A program made the translations under genes and the position numbers. Positions 1-5,957 of a stretch of 7,357 bases of DNA are shown here, piece after piece. Origin of the DNA: CAZCDM01 sp964497475 (GTDB lineage Bacteria > Planctomycetota > Phycisphaerae > SM23-33); NCBI GenBank assembly GCA_964497475.1, contig CAZCDM010000118.1, positions 1 through 7,357 of the forward strand, given 5' to 3'. The stretch's first letter is position 1. Every line of letters begins with the position of its first letter. The notes under the pieces were generated by a model that was not told the origin of the DNA, searched no databases, and worked only from the letters and a program-made list of their open reading frames with translations.

Positions 1-1
1 C

Positions 2-46
2 CTGCTCTGGTACCGCCGAAAACACCGATTGACCGTTTTGAGATAG
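2..46 (+). CDS. Possible C-terminal tail of a truncated membrane protein
   Basis: One frame open from the left edge reads LLWYRRKHRLTVLR and then a TAG stop at 44-46. Hydrophobic residues followed by a basic run are what one expects after a last transmembrane helix, on the cytoplasmic side. Only 14 codons are visible, so this could be chance. An intergenic repeat field follows directly, which fits a gene end here. No family can be assigned. Confidence 0.22.
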   Translation: MLWYRRKHRLTVLR

Positions 47-60
47 TTACTAAATAGAAA

Positions 61-86
61 TAGCCGTGGGCGCGAGCCCCCGGTAG
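61..86. repeat. Degenerate copy of the GC-rich palindrome
   Basis: The arms at 64-71 and 76-83 pair over 8 bp with one mismatch (T67 against C80) around a GCGA loop. The core is the reverse complement of the perfect palindrome at 162-199, whose loop is TCGC, so the two copies lie in opposite orientation about 100 bp apart. The outer arms have decayed. It looks like an older member of the same repeat family. Confidence 0.6.
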
Positions 87-104
87 GGAATGGCTGAACA
101 ACAA

Positions 105-215
105 GCCCTGAAAGGGCGACAGAGACGACCGCCAACAGCACTTTCGCCCCGCCGGGGCAAAAGTTTGTAGCCGGGGGCTCGCGCCCCCGGCTACAAACTG
201 CCGGGCCTTCGGCCC
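105..215. repeat. Cluster of short hairpins in a REP-like intergenic field
   Basis: Besides the long palindrome inside it, this stretch holds three small perfect hairpins: GCCC/GGGC (105-108 with 114-117), GCCCC/GGGGC (146-150 with 154-158) and GGGCC/GGCCC (203-207 with 211-215). It has no plausible coding frame. Such hairpin-dense spacers resemble REP/BIME-type intergenic repeats, but no transposase is visible here. The family assignment is inference. Confidence 0.45.
162..199. repeat. Perfect 17-bp inverted repeat with TCGC loop
   Basis: The arm AGTTTGTAGCCGGGGGC (162-178) is perfectly complementary to 183-199, leaving a four-base loop TCGC at 179-182. It lacks a T-tract on either side, so it is not a standard terminator. 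With the degenerate, inverted copy at 61-86 it looks like a dispersed palindromic repeat. The outer TTTGTAG/CTACAAA ends are AT-richer than the core. It could act as a transcript-end stabiliser or be a mobile REP-like unit. Confidence 0.8.
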
Positions 216-252
216 TGAGGGCTCATCCACTCCCCGCAATCGGGACATGAAC

Positions 253-288
253 AAAAAAAAAGCGGCGAGACGCGTGAGCGTCCCGCCG
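253..288 (-). terminator. Rho-independent terminator of the leftward zinc-ribbon gene
   Basis: On the minus strand an 11-bp stem (263-273 with 278-288, one A-C mismatch, GTGA loop on the plus strand) is followed by nine consecutive T residues, seen as nine A at 253-261 on the plus strand. It begins about 57 bp past the stop codon of the leftward gene. Position, stem strength and T-tract all fit intrinsic termination. Confidence 0.85.
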
Positions 289-345
289 ATCCCTCTGCCC
301 TCTTCGAATCGATCTGGCCGGGCCGACTCCCTCCGAGTCGACTCG

Positions 346-1527
346 TCAGTGCCAGACCGCCCGGTATTTCTCCTTGGCCAGGGCACGGCGGAGTCGCTCG
401 AGCCCGGGCTTATCGACCACCAGGTTCTTGACCTCCCAACTCGCGGCCTGGACGTGCAGCTTGAGCTGCCCGTTGACCATCGCGAAGTCCAGTTCCAATG
501 ACTGTCCCTTCTCGGCTTCGCGATGACGCAGCGAGGTGTTGTAAATCAGCCGGCGGTTGGTAACGACGAGCCCGGCCATCCCGTCTTCGGTTCGACTGTG
601 GGTCCGGTCCGGCACATAGGCCGAGAACGTCTCGCCCGATTTGGGCTTGTACCACTGCCGCAACCGCTGCTGCACTGCACCCGCCAGGGTATCCCAGGGG
701 GTTTCGGGGTGTCCCTCCAGCGCCCGGAGGAGTTCCTCGTGAGCCGGTGAGCCCTCCCCACCGGCTGCGATGAGAAACTCCTCCGCCCTCCAAAGGCGCT
801 CGATCTGTAAATGACAATGCCCCTGACCCGTCTGGGAGTCAATTTCGTTCATGGCGAAGACCAGCCCGCCCGGGTTGCACATGTCGCACACCCAGTAGGG
901 GAATGGCTGATTCGCCGGTGCGGGAATCCGCGGGACCTCCGGGAGAAGCTCCATAACTTCCTCCATGGGCTTGAGGCGTGCTTCCTTTTCGCTGAGGGTA
1001 ATCCGCTCGGTGAGATAGTCCGCCTCGATGGCTGCACAATCCTGCCGCTGGTGAGAAAAGATCACCAGGTGAGGCTGAATGTGATGCTTCGTGCCGCACC
1101 GCATGCACCGACGCGGCAGACAGCTGCGGAACGAGGCGTCTTCCAGAAGCTCGGCAGAAAATTCGAAGACAGGCCCCTTCTTGCCCATCCGCTGGAGGAA
1201 GAATCCGTCGCGACCGGCCGGCCAGCCGTGGTCATCGTCGTCGATGCTGGCCATGCCGTCGGAGGGCTCAGCCACAGCCGTTGAGGTCGTCGTCGAGGTT
1301 CCCACCGCGGAATCGGACTCACGGGCCCCCGCCGACAGCGCGGACTCCCCGTAGGCCGTGTCGTCCTTGCTTCGATTGCCGATCCAGTCGAGAATCTCCG
1401 TATCTGAGATAGACGGAATCTGAAAACCGGTCCGGCAGACGGAACAGCGCACTTTATCGCCGGAAAACGACTCCGGCACAGCCAAAATGATCGAGCAGCC
1501 CGGGCATCGGACCCGCGTGGCGCCCAT
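346..1527 (-). CDS. Zinc-ribbon protein with PH-like C-terminal region
   Basis: This 393-residue protein opens with an MJ0042-type zinc ribbon: C8-x2-C11 and C28-x2-C31. A short ISDTEILDWIG segment (39-50) and a low-complexity Ser/Thr/Ala/Asp linker (about 51-100) follow. The middle region has C141-x2-C144 (with C136 nearby) and C214-x2-C217, probably a second, split zinc site. Near the end, GLVVTNRRLIYN (319-330) and the strands after it resemble a bacterial PH/GRAM-like fold. No signal peptide or membrane segment is visible, so it is probably cytoplasmic. The ATG is well supported: AAGGAG lies six bases upstream (1534-1539). It is transcribed alone, away from the glycosyltransferase, and ends at its own terminator. 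I recognise the ribbon type but not a characterised family. A regulatory or scaffolding role is only a guess. Confidence 0.85.
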   Translation of the reverse strand: MGATRVRCPGCSIILAVPESFSGDKVRCSVCRTGFQIPSISDTEILDWIGNRSKDDTAYGESALSAGARESDSAVGTSTTTSTAVAEPSDGMASIDDDDHGWPAGRDGFFLQRMGKKGPVFEFSAELLEDASFRSCLPRRCMRCGTKHHIQPHLVIFSHQRQDCAAIEADYLTERITLSEKEARLKPMEEVMELLPEVPRIPAPANQPFPYWVCDMCNPGGLVFAMNEIDSQTGQGHCHLQIERLWRAEEFLIAAGGEGSPAHEELLRALEGHPETPWDTLAGAVQQRLRQWYKPKSGETFSAYVPDRTHSRTEDGMAGLVVTNRRLIYNTSLRHREAEKGQSLELDFAMVNGQLKLHVQAASWEVKNLVVDKPGLERLRRALAKEKYRAVWH

Positions 1528-1533
1528 AACCGA

Positions 1534-1539
1534 CTCCTT
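1534..1539 (-). promoter_or_regulatory. Ribosome binding site of the zinc-ribbon gene
   Basis: The minus strand reads AAGGAG, six bases before the ATG that ends at 1527. This fixes the start codon. No comparably good site precedes another candidate start nearby. Confidence 0.8.
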
Positions 1540-1540
1540 C

Positions 1541-1560
1541 TGGATAAGGGATGGATAAGG
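1541..1560. repeat. Direct repeat TGGATAAGG in the divergent intergenic region
   Basis: TGGATAAGG occurs at 1541-1549 and again at 1552-1560, spaced by two bases, so the repeat period is 11 bp, about one helical turn. It lies just upstream of the ribosome binding site of the leftward gene. The spacing would suit a protein that binds one DNA face, but chance is possible. The rest of the 247-bp gap (1528-1774) shows no clear -35/-10 pair. Confidence 0.35.
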
Positions 1561-1774
1561 CCGGAGTCAATCGGCAGAAGTCGGTATGAACTTGTCATCG
1601 ACCCGCTGGGGGCTCTGTCACGCTTGTCGCCGACGGGGCGGCACGAGAGGTACTGTATCACACCCACGGCACGCCTGACAAGAACAAACGTTCAGAAATC
1701 GTGAAATTAACTTCCCCGCATTCAACGGCGCCACCGCCTTGCCGCCCAGCCTGCCTTGCCGTAGGATACGCCCC

Positions 1775-3313
1775 ATGAACACCCTGCCCTTTTCCATGCC
1801 CGAACCGGCCGACTCGCGAAAACACCTGGCCCGCATCGGCCGGGTTGCAGCCTGGGTCTGTCTCCTGGCAGCCCTGATCGTGCCCACCATCCAGATCCAG
1901 GTCAAGACGTTGGAAAACGACGCCAAGGCCGCCGCCTACGACCGCAAGCTCCGGGCCGGCACCCTCAGCGACGCCGAGCGGGCCAAGGGTCCGCCCAAGC
2001 CTCACAAAGGCGCCATCAACCGCTGGGCCAAAGCGTTCGACGACTTCTGGGCCGACGGGAACATCTACCTCACCGCCGATGAGTTCCGCCAGCGCATCGA
2101 AACCGAAGGGCCCGCCGCCGCCGAACGCCATGGCATCCTGCACCCCAACATGCCCTTTACGGTCATCCTGCTGAGCGGCTTTACCGCCCTGCCGCTCTGG
2201 GCCGGCGGATTCGTTTTCACCCTGGTCAAGGTTCTGGCTGTGCTGCTGTGTGTCTTTGCCGTCGCGCGGGTGTGCAACCACCGCGACCTCCGCATGCCCG
2301 ACTGGGTCCTGGGCCTCGGCGCAGCCTGGTGGATCACGCTGATCATCAGCGATATACAGCATGGCAATACCAACGGCCTGGTCCTGGGCAGCATCGTGCT
2401 GCACCTCTGGCTGTACCGCCGCGGCAATGACCTCCTGGCCGGCGGGGCCCTGGCCCTGGCGATCTGCATCAAGCTCACGCCCGCGCTGTTCGTGCTCTAT
2501 TGGCTCTACCAGCGGAACTGGAAACTCCTCGGCGGCTGCCTCGCCGGCGGGGTCATCCTGGCTGTCGGCATCCCGGCCGCGGTGCTCGGGCCAAGCCAGT
2601 ACGGCGAGCTGATGGGCTCGTGGATGAACAACCTCATCTTCAAGGGCCTCGGCGGGGCGTGGTATCCCATCCACGTCAACCAGTCCCTCCCGGCCGTCAT
2701 CGGTCGGTTCCTCCTCGGCGACCAGCCGGGGGGCAATATCATGTGGAACCCGGACGACAACCCCTACTCAGCCCAGACTCACTTCCAGTGGATCGCCATC
2801 GCCTCGCTCGACCCGGCCGTGGTCAAACGCATCGTCCAGGCCTGCCAAGCCCTCCTCGTCCTGCTCGCCGCCGGAGCCATCGGCTGGAAACGCCGCCCCC
2901 GCAACGACGCCCGCCGAGGCCTCCACTACGCCATCGTCCTGACGCTCATGATGCTCCTCAACCAGCGAACCTGGGCCCATCACGCCGCCGTACTCCTGAC
3001 TGCCACCGTCGCCGTCTGGTACGCCATCGCCTTCGGCCACGTCGGGAAAACCATCCGCCGGATCGCCCTGGCGACGATGCTCCTGGCCGGGCTGATCCTA
3101 TGGGGAACCACCGGCGAGCTGGTCGAAATCTGGGGGCACCTCGGCGGGCTCGACGACCACCAGGCCGAGCTGTTCACCGACCGCGTGCTGGCCTACGGGC
3201 CGGACTTCCTCGTTTTTCTTCTGGTCTACGTCTCGGCCTTGCTGCTATCATTTGGCCTGCGTCGCCGCGAAACCCCCTACGCCGACCACCGGCTGACCCT
3301 CGCCGACGACTGA
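1775..3313 (+). CDS. GT87/DUF2029-type polytopic glycosyltransferase
   Basis: This 512-residue protein has about ten predicted membrane helices: roughly 22-42, 126-145, 147-167, 176-194, 221-244, 250-272, 354-370, 405-421, 428-445 and 476-496. Family hallmarks are an acidic periplasmic-loop motif (FDDFWADGNIYL, 88-99), a following HPN-P segment (123-127), and DIQHGNTNGLVLG (193-205) leading into CIKLTPALFVLYWL (231-244). GT-C enzymes of this family transfer a sugar from a polyprenyl-phosphate donor on the outer face of the inner membrane. D90, D91 or D94 is the likely catalytic acid. The chosen ATG has a weak AGGA eight bases upstream (1763-1766). A TTG at 1739 would add 12 unlikely residues (arginine and proline rich). 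The acceptor is unknown: glycolipid, LPS-related polymer or protein glycosylation are all possible. A secreted-protein gene follows 46 bp downstream, possibly cotranscribed. Confidence 0.85.
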   Translation: MNTLPFSMPEPADSRKHLARIGRVAAWVCLLAALIVPTIQIQVKTLENDAKAAAYDRKLRAGTLSDAERAKGPPKPHKGAINRWAKAFDDFWADGNIYLTADEFRQRIETEGPAAAERHGILHPNMPFTVILLSGFTALPLWAGGFVFTLVKVLAVLLCVFAVARVCNHRDLRMPDWVLGLGAAWWITLIISDIQHGNTNGLVLGSIVLHLWLYRRGNDLLAGGALALAICIKLTPALFVLYWLYQRNWKLLGGCLAGGVILAVGIPAAVLGPSQYGELMGSWMNNLIFKGLGGAWYPIHVNQSLPAVIGRFLLGDQPGGNIMWNPDDNPYSAQTHFQWIAIASLDPAVVKRIVQACQALLVLLAAGAIGWKRRPRNDARRGLHYAIVLTLMMLLNQRTWAHHAAVLLTATVAVWYAIAFGHVGKTIRRIALATMLLAGLILWGTTGELVEIWGHLGGLDDHQAELFTDRVLAYGPDFLVFLLVYVSALLLSFGLRRRETPYADHRLTLADD

Positions 3314-3346
3314 CATACGATCCGCAATATGCGGAACACCCTTCAG

Positions 3347-3353
3347 AAAGGAG
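3347..3353 (+). promoter_or_regulatory. Ribosome binding site of the secreted coiled-coil gene
   Basis: AAAGGAG lies six bases before the ATG at 3360, the strongest such site in the window. Just upstream, CCGCA-ATA-TGCGG (3322-3334) forms a small hairpin between the two genes. It has no T-tract and so is unlikely to terminate transcription. Confidence 0.8.
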
Positions 3354-3359
3354 CTTTTC

Positions 3360-4217
3360 ATGTTCGCCAACCACCTCCGCTGCCTTGTTCTGCTTTCAAT
3401 GGCCCTGGCCGCAACAGGCCCCGCCCGCGCAGCCGACAAGCCCGCCCCCTTCAAACCCTCCGACGACCCCAAAACCCTCGCCACCCAGTTCGACGCCGTT
3501 TCGAACCTCGATAACCTCCTCGAGACCAAGCTCCACCAGCAGCACCAGCGAAACGCCCTGCTGCTGAAGTACCTCCAGACCAACAAGCTCACCGACGAGT
3601 TCGAGAAGATCCCCGCCGACAAGCTCCAGACACCCGCCCAGCCGATGACCTTCGCCCACGCCCTCGACGAGGCCGTCAAGCACCAGAAAACCAAGCCCGC
3701 CGAGGAAACCATCACCGACGAGCAGGTCCCCGGCATGCAGCGGTCCATGGAGTTCTTCATCAAAGACGCCCGCCGCAAGTGGGACGAACTCATGCCGCTC
3801 ATGCAAAAAAATTTCGCCCTCGGCGCGTGGCTGAACGACAAGGGCAAGTTCGAAGACTTCAAAGCCTGGGCCGGCATTGAAACCAGCAAAGCCCAGCAGG
3901 CCGCCGCCAAAGCCCATGCCGACGAGATGAAAACCCTCCGCGCCGAAGCCAAGAAAAAAGCCGAAAAGCAACAGCAGGAGAAAGACCAGCGAATCCAGCA
4001 GGCCCGAGCGGACCATCGTCAGATGGAGCAGGAAAAGCTGCAGATGCGATTCAAGCTCCGCCAGCAGCAGATGATCGATGACACCAAAATCAAAACCGCC
4101 CGCTTCCAGCGGAACACCGGCTGGGGCGGATGGGATGACGATCATCACTACCGCCCCTATCCGCCCGGACCCATTCCGCCCACACCGATCCCCCCAGCCC
4201 CGAACCCCAATCCATAG
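3360..4217 (+). CDS. Secreted coiled-coil protein with proline-rich tail
   Basis: This 285-residue protein has a classic Sec signal: hydrophobic core about 8-20 and an AxA site (A22-R-A24), with cleavage predicted after residue 24 or 25. The mature part is helical and highly charged. Residues about 175-245 are a Lys/Glu/Gln/Ala-rich coiled coil, followed by WGGWDDDHHYRPY (255-267) and a Pro-rich tail in which PIPP repeats at 271-274 and 276-279. No cysteine remains after the signal peptide and there is no lipobox, so it is probably soluble in the periplasm or bound by protein contacts. The start is fixed by an excellent ribosome binding site. I do not recognise a named family; it is not an enzyme by any motif I can see. 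Past the stop, an overlapping frame continues with Pro-rich codons to 4288, suggesting that the true C-terminus may be longer. It sits 46 bp after the glycosyltransferase gene. Confidence 0.8.
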   Translation: MFANHLRCLVLLSMALAATGPARAADKPAPFKPSDDPKTLATQFDAVSNLDNLLETKLHQQHQRNALLLKYLQTNKLTDEFEKIPADKLQTPAQPMTFAHALDEAVKHQKTKPAEETITDEQVPGMQRSMEFFIKDARRKWDELMPLMQKNFALGAWLNDKGKFEDFKAWAGIETSKAQQAAAKAHADEMKTLRAEAKKKAEKQQQEKDQRIQQARADHRQMEQEKLQMRFKLRQQQMIDDTKIKTARFQRNTGWGGWDDDHHYRPYPPGPIPPTPIPPAPNPNP

Positions 4218-4288
4218 CTCCACCTGCACCGGGTGGCGGGGCTCCTGTCCCGCCGCCGACGAATGTGTATCCGTCGCAACCCGAGTGA
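4217..4288 (+). other. Proline-rich out-of-frame continuation of the secreted protein
   Basis: Read from 4217 in the -1 frame relative to the upstream gene, 23 codons encode a tail rich in Pro and Gly (beginning APPAPGGGAPVPPP and ending PSQPE) before TGA at 4286-4288. Its style matches the Pro-rich end of the preceding gene, while the annotated frame stops at 4215-4217. C-rich runs (C6 at 4190-4195, C4 at 4198-4201 apart from its last base context, C4 at 4205-4208) lie just upstream. A 1-bp deletion, a base-calling error or ribosomal slippage would each explain it. Confidence 0.4.
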
Positions 4289-4321
4289 AAGAGCTTCTGT
4301 AACACCCATCGACTTGGCCAG

Positions 4322-4351
4322 AGCCCGCAGCGAAATCTGCGGGCTTTGTTT
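4322..4351 (+). terminator. Rho-independent terminator upstream of lpxK
   Basis: A perfect 9-bp stem, AGCCCGCAG (4322-4330) with CTGCGGGCT (4337-4345), closes a six-base loop (CGAAAT) and runs into TTGTTTT. It lies 104 bp after the annotated stop of the secreted-protein gene, but only 33 bp after the alternative stop at 4288. It should end the rightward glycosyltransferase and secreted-protein transcript. lpxK would then need its own promoter, of which I see no clear sign in the 29 bp that remain. Confidence 0.85.
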
Positions 4352-4380
4352 TGCGCCGCCGGTGCGTGTACCATACCCCC

Positions 4381-5415
4381 ATGACCGCCGGGCCGACTCC
4401 GCCGCTGCTTCGCCGCCTGCTGGGCGCACCGTACGGGGCGCTGATGCGCCTCCGCCGGAGTGCCTACGCGCACGGGCTGCTGCCCAGCCGGGCCGTCGCG
4501 GTCCCCGTGTTCTGCGTGGGCAACCTCACCACCGGCGGCACGGGCAAAACCCCGATGGTCGCCTGGCTCGTCGCCCAGCTCCAGCAGCTCGGCCGACGCC
4601 CAGCCATCCTCACCCGCGGCTACAAAGCCCGCGACGGGATGAGCGACGAAGCCCGCCTGCTCGAACAACTCACCGGCGGAGCCGTCGTCGTCAACCCCGA
4701 CCGCCTCGCCGGCGCCCGCCACGCCATCGCCAACGGCGCCGACGTGCTGGTCATGGACGACGGCTTCCAGCACCTCCGGCTGCGGCGCGATCTCGATGTC
4801 GTCCTGCTCGATGCGACCAATCCCTTCGGCGGCGGAACCTGCCTGCCGGCCGGCCATCTGCGCGAGCCGGCCGACGGCCTGGCCCGGGCCACCGCCGTCG
4901 TCCTGACCCGCACCGACCAGGTCAGCCCAGCCGACCTCGATGCCCTGCAAACCACCGCCGCCACCCTGGCCCCCCACGCAACACTCCTCCAGGCCCGACA
5001 CGCACCGGCCAGCGCCATCGACCCGGCCGACCAGCCTCACCAGCCGGAGACTCTCGCCGGCCGAAAACTCTTCGCCTTCTGCGGGCTGGGCAATCCGGGC
5101 GCCTTTTTCAGCACGCTGGAATCTCTCGGCGCCGAGATCGTCGGGCGATGCTGCTTCGGCGACCACGCCGCCTACCCGCAGGCCCGGCTGGCCGAACTCG
5201 ACCGCCTCGCCGACCAGGCCCGCGCCGAGTTCCTCGTGACTACGCAGAAGGATGCGGTTAAAATAGCACGCGACGGAACCCACGCCCGCCAGACACCGGC
5301 CGGGCGGCCCATCTGGCAGTTGGCTGTCCGCATGGAACTCACCAACGCCCAGGCCCTGCTGGACATCATCCGAACCACCCTGACCCAAAGCAAGCTACCC
5401 CAGGAGCAACCATGA
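4381..5415 (+). CDS. lpxK: Tetraacyldisaccharide 4'-kinase LpxK
   Basis: LpxK uses ATP to phosphorylate the 4' position of the lipid A disaccharide on the inner face of the inner membrane, late in the Raetz pathway. The 344-residue length is usual for the family. Diagnostic motifs are present in order: the Walker A loop GNLTTGGTGKTP (47-58), TRGYKAR (78-84), the catalytic DDGFQH (126-131), LLDATNPFGGG (142-152) with LPAGHLREP (155-163), FGDHAAY (259-265) and TTQKDAVK (287-294). The N-terminus is short, with a weakly hydrophobic, basic segment that could sit on the membrane. The ATG at 4381 matches the usual family start; a TTG at 4351 is less likely because it lies at the end of the terminator. 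No good Shine-Dalgarno sequence is visible. The stop overlaps the next start as ATGA, indicating coupled translation. Its last 40 codons recur as a fragment at 6445. Confidence 0.97.
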   Translation: MTAGPTPPLLRRLLGAPYGALMRLRRSAYAHGLLPSRAVAVPVFCVGNLTTGGTGKTPMVAWLVAQLQQLGRRPAILTRGYKARDGMSDEARLLEQLTGGAVVVNPDRLAGARHAIANGADVLVMDDGFQHLRLRRDLDVVLLDATNPFGGGTCLPAGHLREPADGLARATAVVLTRTDQVSPADLDALQTTAATLAPHATLLQARHAPASAIDPADQPHQPETLAGRKLFAFCGLGNPGAFFSTLESLGAEIVGRCCFGDHAAYPQARLAELDRLADQARAEFLVTTQKDAVKIARDGTHARQTPAGRPIWQLAVRMELTNAQALLDIIRTTLTQSKLPQEQP

Positions 5416-5957
5416 CCCGCCGAGCCATCTTTCTCGACCGTGATGGAACGATCATCGAAGACCCGGGCTACCTCTCCGACCCCGAGCAGATCAAGCTCCT
5501 GCCCGGCGCCGAGCTGGCCATCAAGTCGCTCCGCCAGGCCGGCTATGCCATCGTCATCATCACCAACCAGTCCGGCGTGGCCCGCGGCATGCTCACCGAG
5601 GAAAAGCTCGCCACCATCCACAAAACCCTCAAGGCCAAGCTCGCCGACAAGCAGGCCCCCGTCGATGCGATCTACTACTGCCCCTACCACCCCGAGGGCA
5701 CGGTCGCCGAGTTTGCCCGCGAGTCCGACCAGCGCAAGCCCGCCCCGGGCATGTTGCTGACGGCCGCGGCCGAGATGGGCCTGGACCTCGCCGGCAGCTG
5801 GATGGTCGGCGACAGCCCGCGCGACGTATCCGCCGGCCAGCGCGCCGGCTGCCGCACTGTCCGCATCCTCCACCCCGACACGCGCCCGCCCGAACTCAAA
5901 TCGCCCGACCAGGAAGAATTCCAGCCCGACGCGACCGTCCGCAACCTCGTCGAGGCC
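5292..5957. repeat. Parent copy of the partial tandem duplication
   Basis: This segment covers the last 40 codons of lpxK and the first 182 codons of the gmhB-like gene. It recurs at 6445-6879 at an offset of 1153 bp, minus an internal 231 bp (5650-5880). The shared sequence is identical except that T5920 corresponds to G6842. The boundaries are sharp: bases before 5292 and after 5957 do not match the second copy. Confidence 0.95.
5402..5406 (+). promoter_or_regulatory. Ribosome binding site of the gmhB-like gene inside lpxK
   Basis: AGGAG lies within the last lpxK codons, five bases before the ATG at 5412, and the two genes share ATGA. This supports the 5412 start and translational coupling. 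The same site is copied at 6555-6559. Confidence 0.7.

Noticed and set aside
162..199. Perfect palindrome considered as a terminator
   Set aside because: There is no T-tract on either side, and the leftward gene already has a proper terminator at 253-288.
61..215. Hairpin-rich region considered as a CRISPR array
   Set aside because: There are no direct repeats of constant length with spacers, only inverted repeats of differing sequence, and no cas genes.
334..345. 12-bp palindrome CGAGTCGACTCG just past the zinc-ribbon gene stop
   Set aside because: It is short, without a second copy or tract, and plausible by chance. The real terminator lies further on.
1739..1774. TTG at 1739 as start of the glycosyltransferase
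   Set aside because: It would add 12 Arg/Pro-rich residues of no family character. ATG at 1775 has a modest AGGA site at a suitable distance.
1528..1774. Divergent promoters between the zinc-ribbon and glycosyltransferase genes
   Set aside because: Promoters must exist somewhere here, but I could not find a -35/-10 pair with acceptable spacing on either strand, so none is annotated.
1658..2674. Leftward open frame of 338 codons opposite the glycosyltransferase gene
   Set aside because: It has low-complexity Gln/Ala/Gly content, no motifs, and overlaps a gene with clear membrane helices and GT87 signatures.
2500..3567. Rightward open frame rich in Arg and Pro, overlapping the glycosyltransferase and secreted-protein genes
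   Set aside because: It is a shifted frame of GC-rich coding DNA. It crosses the boundary of two well-supported genes and has no recognisable domain.
4090..5388. Long leftward open frame of 432 codons opposite lpxK
   Set aside because: It is antisense to an unmistakable lpxK, has a Gly/Ala/Val-rich composition typical of the reverse of GC-rich codons, and carries no family motif.
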